The notes beneath the pieces were generated by a model. That model made no database searches. It saw only the letters and a list, made by a program, of their open reading frames with translations, and had not been told where the DNA came from. A stretch of DNA of 64,000 bases from Amycolatopsis tolypomycina. GTDB taxonomy: Bacteria > Actinomycetota > Actinomycetes > Mycobacteriales > Pseudonocardiaceae. Shown piece after piece: positions 1 through 8,678 of this stretch. The stretch is taken from positions 1,488,001-1,552,000 of the forward strand of contig NZ_FNSO01000004.1 of the NCBI RefSeq assembly GCF_900105945.1, in the 5' to 3' direction. Within the stretch, counting starts at the first letter, position 1. Every line of letters begins with the position of its first letter. The translations under genes and the position numbers were made by a program.

Positions 1-1395
1 CTTCCAGGAGAGCTCGACCTCTTCGTTGACCGGGAACAGCGACGGCTCGCCCAGCAGGACGTCCAGGATCAGCCGCTCGTAGGCCTCGGGGGAGGACTCG
101 GTGAACGCGTGCCCGTACCCGAAGTCCATCGTGACGTCGCGGACCTCCATTGTGGTCCCCGGCACCTTCGAGCCGAACCGCAGCGTGATGCCCTCGTCCG
201 GCTGGACCCGGATGACCAGGGCGTTCTGCCCCAGCTCCTCGGTCGACGTCGAGTCGAACGGCAGGTGCGGCGCCCGCTTGAACACGACGGCGATCTCGGT
301 GACGCGGCGGCCGAGCCGCTTGCCGGTGCGCAGGTAGAACGGCACGCCCGCCCAGCGGCGGTTCTGCACCTCGAGGGTCACCGCGGCGTAGGTCTCGGTC
401 TTCGAGTCCTTCGCGAAGCCCTCTTCCTGCAGCAGGCCGGGCACCTTCGTGCCGCCCTGCCAGCCGCCGGCGTACTGCCCGCGGGCCGTCGTCTCGCTCA
501 GCGGGCCGACCGGCGTGACGCCGGACAGCACCTTGATCTTCTCCGCGCGCAGGGCTCGCGGCTCGAACGACAGCGGCTCCTCCATCGCGGTGAAGGCGAG
601 CAACTGCAGCAGGTGGTTCTGGATGACGTCCCGGGCGGCGCCGATGCCGTCGTAGTACCCCGCGCGGCCGCCGAGGCCGATGTCCTCGGCCATGGTGATC
701 TGCACGTGGTCGACGAAGTTGGCGTTCCAGATCGGCTCGAACAGCTGGTTGGCGAAGCGCAGCGCCAGGATGTTCTGCACCGTCTCCTTGCCGAGGTAGT
801 GGTCGATGCGGAACACCGACTCCTCGGGGAAGACGTCGTTGACGATCGCGTTGAGCTCTTCGGCGCTCTTGAGGTCGTGCCCGAAGGGCTTCTCGATGAC
901 CACGCGCCGCCAGGTCTTCTCGTCGGCGTTCGCCAGCCCGGAGCGGGCCAGCTGCTTGGTCACCACCGGGAACGCGCCGGGCGGGATCGACAGGTAGAAC
1001 GCGGTGTTGCCGCCGGTGCCGCGCTCCTCGTCGAGGTCGCGGACGGTCTTCGCGAGCCGGTCGAACGCGTCGTCGTCGTCGAAGGTGCCCTGCACGAACC
1101 GGATGCCTTCGGCGAGCCGGTTCCACACCGACTCCTTGAACGGCGTCCGCGCGTGCTCCTTCACCGAGTCGTGCACGAGCTCGCCGAAGTCCTGGTGCTC
1201 CCAGTCGCGCCGGGCGAACCCGACGAGCGAGAAGCCCGCGGGCAGCAGCCCGCGGTTGGCCAGGTCGTAGATGGCGGGCATCAGCTTCTTGCGGGCCAGG
1301 TCGCCGGTGACGCCGAAGATCACCAGGCTGGACGGCCCGGCGATCCGCGGGAGCCGCTTGTCCCGCGGGTCGCGCAGCGGGTTGACCCACGTCAT
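1..1395 (-). CDS. zwf: Glucose-6-phosphate 1-dehydrogenase, C-terminus cut by window edge
   Basis: First enzyme of the oxidative pentose phosphate pathway: oxidises glucose-6-phosphate with NAD(P)+ to 6-phosphogluconolactone. The minus frame opens with MTWVNPLRDPRDKRLP and continues into SLVIFGVTGDLARKK, the family's Rossmann GxxGDLA motif near residues 22-36. The frame stays open for 465 codons to base 1; bacterial enzymes are about 510 residues, so roughly 45 C-terminal residues lie outside the window. Its ATG shares bases with the pgi stop (ATGA), so translation is probably coupled in a tkt-tal-pgi-zwf operon. In related actinobacteria opcA follows zwf, which would be beyond the left edge. 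Confidence 0.96.
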   Translation of the reverse strand, partial: MTWVNPLRDPRDKRLPRIAGPSSLVIFGVTGDLARKKLMPAIYDLANRGLLPAGFSLVGFARRDWEHQDFGELVHDSVKEHARTPFKESVWNRLAEGIRFVQGTFDDDDAFDRLAKTVRDLDEERGTGGNTAFYLSIPPGAFPVVTKQLARSGLANADEKTWRRVVIEKPFGHDLKSAEELNAIVNDVFPEESVFRIDHYLGKETVQNILALRFANQLFEPIWNANFVDHVQITMAEDIGLGGRAGYYDGIGAARDVIQNHLLQLLAFTAMEEPLSFEPRALRAEKIKVLSGVTPVGPLSETTARGQYAGGWQGGTKVPGLLQEEGFAKDSKTETYAAVTLEVQNRRWAGVPFYLRTGKRLGRRVTEIAVVFKRAPHLPFDSTSTEELGQNALVIRVQPDEGITLRFGSKVPGTTMEVRDVTMDFGYGHAFTESSPEAYERLILDVLLGEPSLFPVNEEVELSWK

Positions 1396-3014
1396 GCGCC
1401 CACCTCCTGGACCGCGCGGACGACGGCCGCGAGGCCCGCGGCCCGGTCGGTCAGGTGCAGGCGCAGCACCGGGCGGCCGTGCTCGGCGAGCACCTGCCCG
1501 TCGCCGAGGGCTTGCGCGTGCTGCAGCTGCCCCAGCGTGTACGGCCGGTCCGGCACGTCGAGGTCCTGCTCGACGGCGCCGGTCAGCTGCAGGAAGACGC
1601 CGTTCTGGTGCCCGCCCTTGTGGTACTGGCCGGTGGAGTGCAGGAACCGCGGGCCCCAGCCGAACGTCGTCTGCTTCCCGGTGCGCTTGGCGATCTCGCC
1701 GCGCAGCACCGCCGTCGAGGCGTCGTCGAGCCGGTCGAGGTAGGCCTGCACCGCGATGTAGCCCGCGTCCGGCGCCGAAGCGAAGAACGCGCGCAGCACG
1801 TCGGTCAGGCTGCCGTCCGTGGAAACCCCGGCAGAGCCGAAGATCTCGACCGGGCCGTCCACATTGGACGCCGTCTCGCCGCCCTTCAGCTTCTCCGGGT
1901 CGTCCAGCAGGGCGCGGGCCGCCTTCTTCGCCGCCTCGACGTCCGGCTGGTCGAACGGGTTGATCCCGATCAGCCGACCGGCCAGCGCGGTGGCGAACTC
2001 CCAGAGCAGGAACTGCGCGCCGAGCGAGCCGGTGACGGCGATCTTCGCCGCGCCCTGCGGGCTGCCGACCGCGGTGGCCGTGGCGTCGTCCCCGGCGTCC
2101 ACGAAACCGGCCGCCTCCGGACCCTCGACCGCGACCGGCAGCAGGCCGGTGCCCTGCTTGCCGGTGGACTCCGCGATCAGCTGCTCGGCCCAGTCCGGGA
2201 AGCCCTTGATGCCGGAGCCGGTGTCCGCGAGGACGACCTTCTCCGCGCCGGCTTCGTGCGCGGCGGCCCAGGCGGCGGCCAGCTTGACCGCCGGGTTGTC
2301 CGCCGAGTCCGCCGCGAGCTCTTCGGCCACCGAAGCGGCCTGGTCGAGCAGCCGGGCGACGTCCGCCCCGGCCAGCCCGGCCGGGACGAGCCCGAACGCG
2401 GTCAGCGCCGAGTAGCGGCCGCCGACGTGCGGGTCGGCGAGGAAGACCTTGCGGTATCCCTCCTTTTCGGACAGTTCCTGGAACGGCGAGCCCGGGTCGG
2501 TGACGACCACGATCCGCCGGGCCGCGTCGATCCCCGCGTCGGCGAACGCTTTCGCGAAGATCCGCCGGTGGCTGTCGGTCTCGACGGTGCCGCCCGACTT
2601 CGACGACACCACGATCACCGTGCGCTCGAGGTCACCGGCCAGCGCGTCGGCGACCTGGCCCGGGTCGGTGGTGTCGAGCACCGTCAAGGCGACGCCGTCG
2701 GTCGCGGTGATCACCTCGGGCGCGAGCGACGAGCCGCCCATGCCGGCCAGCACGACGCGGTCGACGCCCTCGGACCGCAGTTCGGTGCGCAGTGCCTCGA
2801 TCTCGCCGATCAGCGGCCGCGACGACTTGTGCAGCGTCGTCCACGACAGCCGGATCGACGCCTCGGATTCGGCGTCCGGCCCCCAGAGCGTCGCGTCCTG
2901 CGCCGCCAGCTTCGAAGCAGCCTGGTCGGCGACCAGCTGTTCGGCCAGCGGCGCGGCACGCTCCGCCAGTGCGGCGTCCACGATCTCGACGCCGGTCTTT
3001 TCGCCTGTCGTCAT
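1392..3014 (-). CDS. pgi: Glucose-6-phosphate isomerase
   Basis: Interconverts glucose-6-phosphate and fructose-6-phosphate, linking glycolysis to the pentose phosphate genes around it. The 540-residue product shows the SIS-type sugar-phosphate fold: GMGGSSLAPEV near residue 90, VVSSKSGGTVET (the SKSG phosphate-binding motif) near 140, and GFPDWAEQLIAESTGKQG further on, as in actinobacterial Pgi. I chose the ATG at 3014 (MTTGEKTG): the longer open frame would run into tal, whose stop lies 8 bp upstream. The short gap and the 4-bp overlap with zwf indicate a single operon. In M. tuberculosis pgi is elsewhere, so its position between tal and zwf is a lineage feature (recall). Confidence 0.95.
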   Translation of the reverse strand: MTTGEKTGVEIVDAALAERAAPLAEQLVADQAASKLAAQDATLWGPDAESEASIRLSWTTLHKSSRPLIGEIEALRTELRSEGVDRVVLAGMGGSSLAPEVITATDGVALTVLDTTDPGQVADALAGDLERTVIVVSSKSGGTVETDSHRRIFAKAFADAGIDAARRIVVVTDPGSPFQELSEKEGYRKVFLADPHVGGRYSALTAFGLVPAGLAGADVARLLDQAASVAEELAADSADNPAVKLAAAWAAAHEAGAEKVVLADTGSGIKGFPDWAEQLIAESTGKQGTGLLPVAVEGPEAAGFVDAGDDATATAVGSPQGAAKIAVTGSLGAQFLLWEFATALAGRLIGINPFDQPDVEAAKKAARALLDDPEKLKGGETASNVDGPVEIFGSAGVSTDGSLTDVLRAFFASAPDAGYIAVQAYLDRLDDASTAVLRGEIAKRTGKQTTFGWGPRFLHSTGQYHKGGHQNGVFLQLTGAVEQDLDVPDRPYTLGQLQHAQALGDGQVLAEHGRPVLRLHLTDRAAGLAAVVRAVQEVGA

Positions 3015-3022
3015 GTCGTGCT

Positions 3023-4135
3023 TCAGCCCTTCGCCTGCTCGAGCTGCCCGTTCACGGTGTCCAGAAGCTCGGTCCACGACTTCTCGAACTTCTCGACGCC
3101 CTCGTTCTCCAGGACGAGGAACACGTCGGTGATGTCGATGCCCACCGCGGAGAGCTTGTCGAAGACTTCCTGCGCCTCGGCGCCGCGGCCGGTGACCTGG
3201 TCACCCTTGAGCTCGGAGCTCTCCGCGACCGCGTCGAGGGTCTTCTCCGGCATCGTGTTGACCGTGTCCTTCACGACCAGGTCGTCGACGTAGAGCGTGG
3301 GGGAGTAGTCCGGGTTCTTCACGCCGGTCGACGCCCACAGCGGGCGCTGCGCGTTGGCGCCGTCGGCCGCGAGGGCCTTCCAGCGGTCCGACGCGAACAG
3401 CTCCTCGAAGGCGGCGTAGGCGAGCCGCGCGTTGGCGACGGCGGCCTTGCCGCGCAGGGCCAGCGCCTCGTCGGTGCCGATGGCCTCCAGGCGCTTGTCG
3501 ATCTCGGTGTCCACACGGGACACGAAGAACGACGCCACCGAGTGGATGCCGCGCAGGTCGTGGCCGTTGGCCTTCGCCTGCTCCAGGCCGGCGAAGAACG
3601 CCTTGATGACGTTCTCGTAGCGCTCGACGGAGAAGATCAGCGTGACGTTGACGCTGATGCCCTCGGCCAGGGTCTTCGTGATCGCCGGCAGGCCCTCTTC
3701 GGTGGCCGGGATCTTGATCAGCACGTTCGGCCGGTCGACGGTCTTCCACAGGTCCTTCGCCTCGGCCACCGTCCTGTCGGTGTCCTTGGCCAGGCGCGGG
3801 TCGACCTCGATGGAGACGCGGCCGTCGACGCCGTTCGTGGCGGTGTAGACGTCCCGGAACAGGTCCGCGGCGTTGCGCACGTCGGTCGTCGTCAGGTCGC
3901 GGATGGTGGCCTCGACGTCGGCGCCCTGGGCGGCGAGTTCGCGGGTGCGCTCGTCGTAGGCGTCACCCTTCGACATCGCGTTGGCGAAAATCGTCGGGTT
4001 GGTCGTCACGCCGACGACGTGCTTGTCGCGGATCAGGTCGGCCAGGTTGCCGGTGTTCAGGCGTTCACGCGAGAGGTCGTCCAGCCAGATCGATACGCCG
4101 GCCTCGGACAGTGCCGCGAGCTTGTCGTTGCTCAT
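3023..4135 (-). CDS. tal: Transaldolase
   Basis: Transfers a dihydroxyacetone unit between sugar phosphates in the non-oxidative pentose phosphate pathway. The 370-residue product contains the TAL family signatures [13 protein letters not shown] near residue 36 and [16 protein letters not shown] near residue 140, the latter carrying the Schiff-base lysine. Two ATGs are possible (4144 and 4135). The strong GAAGGGG ribosome site abuts the first but lies 9 nt from the second, so MSNDKLAAL at 4135 is preferred. It lies 14 bp from the tkt stop and 8 bp before pgi, in the same operon. Confidence 0.95.
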   Translation of the reverse strand: MSNDKLAALSEAGVSIWLDDLSRERLNTGNLADLIRDKHVVGVTTNPTIFANAMSKGDAYDERTRELAAQGADVEATIRDLTTTDVRNAADLFRDVYTATNGVDGRVSIEVDPRLAKDTDRTVAEAKDLWKTVDRPNVLIKIPATEEGLPAITKTLAEGISVNVTLIFSVERYENVIKAFFAGLEQAKANGHDLRGIHSVASFFVSRVDTEIDKRLEAIGTDEALALRGKAAVANARLAYAAFEELFASDRWKALAADGANAQRPLWASTGVKNPDYSPTLYVDDLVVKDTVNTMPEKTLDAVAESSELKGDQVTGRGAEAQEVFDKLSAVGIDITDVFLVLENEGVEKFEKSWTELLDTVNGQLEQAKG

Positions 4136-4149
4136 TACTGTCATCCCCT

Positions 4150-6252
4150 TCAGGAATTCTTGGTGTTGGCGATCGAGCGACGGGCGGCCTCGACGACTGC
4201 CTCCGCCGTGAACCCGAACTCACGGAACAGCGTGGCAGCGTCGGCCGACGCACCGAAGTGCTCGATCGAAACGTTCACCCCGGCGTCACCGGTGAAGCGG
4301 TGCCACGACTGGGCGATGCCCGCCTCGACGGACACGCGGGCCTTCACACCGGCCGGGATGACGGATTCGCGGTAGGCCGCGTCCTGCGCGTCGAACCACT
4401 CGACACACGGCATGGACACGACACGCGCCTTGACGCCGTCGGCGTCCAGGGTCTTCTTGGCCTCGACGGCGAGCTGGACCTCGGAACCGGTGGCGATCAG
4501 CACGACGTCCGGCGTCCCGTCGGAGTCGGCGAGGATGTACCCGCCCTTCTTGACGCCCTCGGCGCTGGTGCCCTCGAGCACCGGCACGTTCTGGCGGGTC
4601 AGCGCCAGGCCGGACGGGTGCTCGGTGTCCTCCAGGACGGCTTTCCAGGCGTACGCGGTCTCGTTGGCGTCCGCCGGGCGGACGACGTTGAGGCCCGGGA
4701 TCGCGCGCAGCGCGGAGAGCTGCTCGATCGGCTGGTGCGTCGGGCCGTCCTCGCCGAGGCCGATCGAGTCGTGCGTCCACACGTAGGTGACCGGCGCCTT
4801 CATCAGCGCGGCCAGCCGGACCGGCGGGCGCATGTAGTCGGAGAAGATGAGGAACGTCGCGCCGTACGGGCGGGTGCCGCCGTGCAGCGCGATCCCGTTG
4901 AGGATCGAGCCCATGGCGTGCTCGCGGACGCCGAAGTGCAGCGTCCGGCCGTACGGGTTGGCCTGCCACATGTCCGTGGCGGCCTTCTCGGGACCGAACG
5001 AGTCGGCGCCCTTCATCGTCGTGTTGTTGCTCTCGGCCAGGTCGGCCGAGCCGCCCCACAGCTCCGGCAGCGGCTCGGCGAGGGCGTTGAGCACCTCACC
5101 GGAGGCCTTGCGGGTGGCGATGCCCTTGGCGTCCGGCTCCCACTTCGGCAGGTTGTCGGCGAAGCCCTCGGGCAGCGTGCGGGTGGAGAGCCGGTCCGCG
5201 AGCTTCTTGCGCTCGGGGTTGGCCTGGGCCCACGCCTCGAACTTCTCGGCCCACTCGGCGTGCGCGGCCCGGCCGCGCTCGGCCGCCTGGCGGGTGTGCT
5301 TGAGCACGTCGTCCTCGACCTGGAACGACTGCTCCGGGTCGAAGCCGAGGATCTCCTTGACCGCGGCGACCTCTTCGCCGCCCAGCGCGGCGCCGTGCGC
5401 CTTGCCGGTGCCCATCTTCTTCGGCGCCGGGTAGCCGATCACGGTCCGCAGCGCGATGAACGACGGCCGCTGCGTCTCGGCCTTGGCGGCCTTGATGGCC
5501 TCCTCGATCGCGACGACGTCCTCGCCGCCCCCGACCACCTGGGTGTGCCACCCGTAGGCCTCGTAGCGCGCGACGGTGTCCTCGGACAGCGCGATGTTGG
5601 TGTCGTCCTCGATCGAGATCTTGTTGTCGTCGTAGAAGACGATCAGGTTGCCCAGCTCCTGGCGGCCCGCGATGGACGAGGCCTCGGAGGTGACGCCCTC
5701 TTCGATGTCGCCGTCGGAGGCGATCACGTAGACGTAGTGGTCGAAGATGCTCTCGCCGGGCGCGGCGTCCGGGTCGAGCAGGCCGCGCTCGCGGCGGGCC
5801 GCCATCGCCATGCCCACGGCGTTCGCGAGGCCCTGGCCCAGCGGGCCGGTGGTGGTCTCGACGCCGTCGGTGTGGCGGTACTCGGGGTGACCCGGGGTCT
5901 TCGAGCCCCACTTGCGCAGCTGCTTGAGGTCCTCGAGCTCGAGGCCGTAGCCGGCGAGGAACAGCTGGATGTAGAGGGTGAGGCTCGAGTGACCGGCCGA
6001 CAGGACGAACCGGTCACGGGCCGGCCAGTGCTGGTCGTTCGGGTCGTGGCGCATGGCGCGCTGGAACAGCGTGTAGGCCAGCGGCGCCAGGCTCATCGCG
6101 GTGCCGGGGTGGCCACTGCCACAGTGCTCCACCGCGTCGGCGGCCAGCACCCGGACGGTGTCCACGGCGCGGGTGTCGGTGTCGGTCCAGTCGGCGGGCG
6201 TGTTGCGCCGGAGGAGTGGGTTGTTCTCGCTGGTAGTGGCGGTTTCGGACAC
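4150..6252 (-). CDS. tkt: Transketolase
   Basis: Thiamine-diphosphate enzyme moving two-carbon ketol units between sugar phosphates. The roughly 700-residue product has the whole family layout: [19 protein letters not shown] near residue 37, [13 protein letters not shown], the ThDP motif [13 protein letters not shown] near residue 175, and the pyrimidine-domain stretch [21 protein letters not shown] prefer the GTG at 6252 ([14 protein letters not shown]) because GGAG lies 4 nt upstream and it matches remembered homologues; an ATG at 6273 would add seven residues. First gene of the operon with tal, pgi and zwf, divergent from ctaB across about 280 bp that must hold both promoters. Confidence 0.96.
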   Translation of the reverse strand: MSETATTSENNPLLRRNTPADWTDTDTRAVDTVRVLAADAVEHCGSGHPGTAMSLAPLAYTLFQRAMRHDPNDQHWPARDRFVLSAGHSSLTLYIQLFLAGYGLELEDLKQLRKWGSKTPGHPEYRHTDGVETTTGPLGQGLANAVGMAMAARRERGLLDPDAAPGESIFDHYVYVIASDGDIEEGVTSEASSIAGRQELGNLIVFYDDNKISIEDDTNIALSEDTVARYEAYGWHTQVVGGGEDVVAIEEAIKAAKAETQRPSFIALRTVIGYPAPKKMGTGKAHGAALGGEEVAAVKEILGFDPEQSFQVEDDVLKHTRQAAERGRAAHAEWAEKFEAWAQANPERKKLADRLSTRTLPEGFADNLPKWEPDAKGIATRKASGEVLNALAEPLPELWGGSADLAESNNTTMKGADSFGPEKAATDMWQANPYGRTLHFGVREHAMGSILNGIALHGGTRPYGATFLIFSDYMRPPVRLAALMKAPVTYVWTHDSIGLGEDGPTHQPIEQLSALRAIPGLNVVRPADANETAYAWKAVLEDTEHPSGLALTRQNVPVLEGTSAEGVKKGGYILADSDGTPDVVLIATGSEVQLAVEAKKTLDADGVKARVVSMPCVEWFDAQDAAYRESVIPAGVKARVSVEAGIAQSWHRFTGDAGVNVSIEHFGASADAATLFREFGFTAEAVVEAARRSIANTKNS

Positions 6253-6535
6253 TGAACTCCAACTCCCGGTCATGATGGTTGCGGCTGGTCTTCCTCGTTC
6301 CGGTTACCCGTGCGCGCGGCTACTTATCTCAATCGATCCCGAAGGGACGATATTCCTGCTCGCGGCCATGCGCAGGGGCAATCGCGGCCCGTCGCGGCCA
6401 GCCTAGTGCTTGGGCCGGTCGAGGACCCGCGATCACCCACGGGATTCACCACGTCTAACATCGGTCGAGGGTTCAGTAGGGCCGGTTCCCGGCTACCCGG
6501 ACTGGTCCCGCCCCGAACCTGACGCAGGGAGTGAA

Positions 6536-7516
6536 ATGTCGTTGGTGAACGCTGCGCACGGACGCAGTGACGACACCAGCGCGGTGCACCCGACCGGTGA
6601 GCGACCGCACGGTGAGCGGCGGAGCGTTCGCCGGGTCGTCGGCGCCTACGCCGCGCTGGCCAAGCCCCGGGTGATCGAGCTCCTCCTGGTGACCACCATC
6701 CCGGCGATGTTCCTCGCCGGCCGTCAGATCCCCTCGCCGTGGCTGGTACTGGCCACGCTGGTCGGCGGGACGATGGCCGCGGGCAGCGCGAACGCGCTCA
6801 ACTGCGTGATCGACGCGGACATCGACAAGGTGATGAACCGCACGAAGCGCCGCCCGCTGGTGAAGGACTCCGTGCCCCGCCGCGGCGCGCTGATCTTCGG
6901 CTTGGTGATGGGTGTCGCGTCGGCCGCGGTGCTCTACCTCACGGTCAACCTGCTGTCGGCGATCCTGGCGGTCGCGACGATCCTCTTCTACATCTTCGTC
7001 TACACGCTGGGCCTCAAGCGGCGCACGTCACAGAACGTGGTCTGGGGCGGCGCGGCGGGCTGCATGCCGGTGGTCATCGGCTGGGCGGCCGTCACGGGCA
7101 CGGTCCAGTGGCCGGCGTTCGTGATGTTCGGCGTGATCTTCTTCTGGACCCCGCCCCACACCTGGGCGCTGGGCATGAAGTACCGCGACGACTACGAGCG
7201 CGCGGGCGTCCCGATGCTGCCGGTGGTCGCCACCGCCCAGCACGTCGCCCGCCAGATCGTCATCTACTCGTGGGTGATGGTGGCGTGGACGCTGCTGCTG
7301 CTCCCGGTGACGTCGTGGCTGTACGGCACGTTCGCCATCCTCGCGGGCGGCTGGTTCCTCTTCTACGCGCACAGCCTCCAGGCGGCCGTGCGGCGCGGCG
7401 AGGAGACCAAGCCGATGGCGCTGTTCCACCGGTCGAACACGTACCTGATGATCGTGTTCGTGGCACTGGCCGTCGACTCGGCCATCGGGCTGCCGACCCT
7501 CGGCCTGCCGTTCTGA
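6536..7516 (+). CDS. ctaB: Protoheme IX farnesyltransferase
   Basis: Membrane prenyltransferase that attaches farnesyl to heme b to give heme O for aa3-type cytochrome oxidase. The 326-residue protein has several hydrophobic segments, the UbiA-family Mg-pyrophosphate motif [19 protein letters not shown] near residue 88, and the second conserved loop [20 protein letters not shown]. The ATG at 6536 has AGGGAG six nt upstream; a longer open frame back to 6410 would add an unlikely Arg/Pro-rich tail. Divergent from tkt, as in mycobacteria. Heme A synthase (ctaA), the next enzyme, lies 10 kb downstream on the other strand. Confidence 0.96.
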   Translation: MSLVNAAHGRSDDTSAVHPTGERPHGERRSVRRVVGAYAALAKPRVIELLLVTTIPAMFLAGRQIPSPWLVLATLVGGTMAAGSANALNCVIDADIDKVMNRTKRRPLVKDSVPRRGALIFGLVMGVASAAVLYLTVNLLSAILAVATILFYIFVYTLGLKRRTSQNVVWGGAAGCMPVVIGWAAVTGTVQWPAFVMFGVIFFWTPPHTWALGMKYRDDYERAGVPMLPVVATAQHVARQIVIYSWVMVAWTLLLLPVTSWLYGTFAILAGGWFLFYAHSLQAAVRRGEETKPMALFHRSNTYLMIVFVALAVDSAIGLPTLGLPF

Positions 7517-7557
7517 GTCCGGCGGCGTTCTTCGCGGACGTCGTCGAGTGCGGCAGC

Positions 7558-8010
7558 GTGCTCGGCGCAGACCACACGTGGTCACCCGAGCAGGTGGCGG
7601 AGCTGTTCGGCGACGGCTACGCCGAGAACCGCGGGAAGAACAGCATGTGGCGTGACCACGGGCTGGTCGAGTTCTTCTGGCAACGGCGCAGCGGCCGGGA
7701 GCCGTGGGTGGGAACGCACTTCTCCGTGCAGGCGCACCGGCTCCGGCTCCGCGACCCCGAGACGGTCAACCGCGCGATCCGCGACCGCTACGGCGTCTTT
7801 CCCGGCCCAGTGACCTTCGACGAGGTCGGCGCGCTGCTCACCGCGCGGGCCGTCTCCCTGGTGGAGGTGCCGTTCACGGCGGACCCGGACGAGATGCGCA
7901 CGTATTGGCAGCCGGCGGCGCGGACCATGGTCTACGTGGTTGCCGGGGCGTACTACGGGCAAGCCGGCGACCTCTACCGCGTCGCGAGCTCGAGCACCGG
8001 AATTCCCTGA
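7558..8010 (+). CDS. Uncharacterised soluble protein, start uncertain
   Basis: I do not recognise the family. The predicted product is about 150 residues, soluble, Trp- and Arg-rich, with segments HTWSPEQVAELFGDG, HGLVEFFWQRRSGREPWVG and a C-terminal YVVAGAYYGQAGDLYRV. No ATG exists in this frame after the ctaB stop. The first GTG is at 7558, but the translated sequence before it ([15 protein letters not shown]) looks equally protein-like, so translation may begin at the CTG at 7513 that overlaps the ctaB TGA. It is coupled to the next gene by a TGATG overlap and is probably transcribed from the ctaB promoter. Confidence 0.6.
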   Translation: MLGADHTWSPEQVAELFGDGYAENRGKNSMWRDHGLVEFFWQRRSGREPWVGTHFSVQAHRLRLRDPETVNRAIRDRYGVFPGPVTFDEVGALLTARAVSLVEVPFTADPDEMRTYWQPAARTMVYVVAGAYYGQAGDLYRVASSSTGIP

Positions 8011-8618
8011 TGTCGCCGATGATCAGGAAGGCCGGGACCGCGGTCACCGCGGTCGTCGCCTTCGGCCTGCTGGCCTTCCTCGGCCACGGCCGGTTCGACC
8101 TCGACCAGAACCGGCTGCTCGGCACCGGCTGCGCCATCCCGGCCAAGATCACCGCCCGGCCCGGCCCGGCGCCCGACGGCGGCGCCGTCCGCGTCGCCGA
8201 GCAGGGCCCGGGGGCCGCGGTGCTGGAGAACACCAGCACCCTCGCCGCCTACCGGATCCCGGTGACGTCCGGCGCCCGGACCGTCGAAGTGCCGGTGCTC
8301 GTCCCCGGCCAGCGGATCGGGGTCCTCCTCGACCGCCCCGCGGTCGGCCCGGTGATCTGGATCGCACCGGAAGCCCTGGGCGGCTTCACGCCGGTGACCG
8401 CCACCGTCGTCCCTGGTGGCGTGCGGTACCGCAGCGAGAACTGCCGCGCGCTGACCAGCCGCGGTGCCGCCGTGCTCTTCCGCGACGCGGGCGGCCGCCT
8501 CACCGGCGGCGAGCAGCTGCCGCCGGCGGGCGTCTCGTGCGCGCCCGGCGAGCGGCTGCTGCCGGGCGGCGCTCCGGGTGCCGAGGTCTTTCCCTACTGC
8601 GACCTGCGGACGGAATGA
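8010..8618 (+). CDS. Membrane-anchored extracytoplasmic protein of unknown function
   Basis: Unrecognised 202-residue protein. A short basic start (MSPMIRKAG) is followed by one hydrophobic segment, TAVTAVVAFGLLAFLGHG, without a lipobox, so it is either a signal anchor or a secreted protein. The rest is Pro/Gly-rich and contains four cysteines (GTGCAIPAK, ENCRAL, GVSCAPGE, PYCDLR) that could form two disulfides outside the membrane. Its ATG shares one base with the preceding stop codon, so the two unknown genes are translationally coupled behind ctaB. No catalytic motif is visible. Confidence 0.6.
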   Translation: MSPMIRKAGTAVTAVVAFGLLAFLGHGRFDLDQNRLLGTGCAIPAKITARPGPAPDGGAVRVAEQGPGAAVLENTSTLAAYRIPVTSGARTVEVPVLVPGQRIGVLLDRPAVGPVIWIAPEALGGFTPVTATVVPGGVRYRSENCRALTSRGAAVLFRDAGGRLTGGEQLPPAGVSCAPGERLLPGGAPGAEVFPYCDLRTE

Positions 8619-8636
8619 TCGCGCCGCGGGCGCCGT

Positions 8637-8642
8637 TAGACT
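8637..8642 (+). promoter_or_regulatory. Candidate -10 box for the HelD-like gene
   Basis: TAGACT fits the actinobacterial TANNNT -10 pattern and lies about 37 nt before the favoured TTG start at 8679, giving a short leader with GAGG and AGGA purine runs. No clear -35 box. No rifamycin-associated element palindrome is visible here. Confidence 0.35.
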
Positions 8643-8678
8643 TCGTTGGCTCTTTTCCTTGAGGCGAAAGCAGGATCT

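Noticed and set aside
8619..8678. Rifamycin-associated element upstream of the HelD-like helicase
   Set aside because: No GGGGCTTGC-type palindrome is visible, so HelR-like rifamycin induction cannot be claimed.
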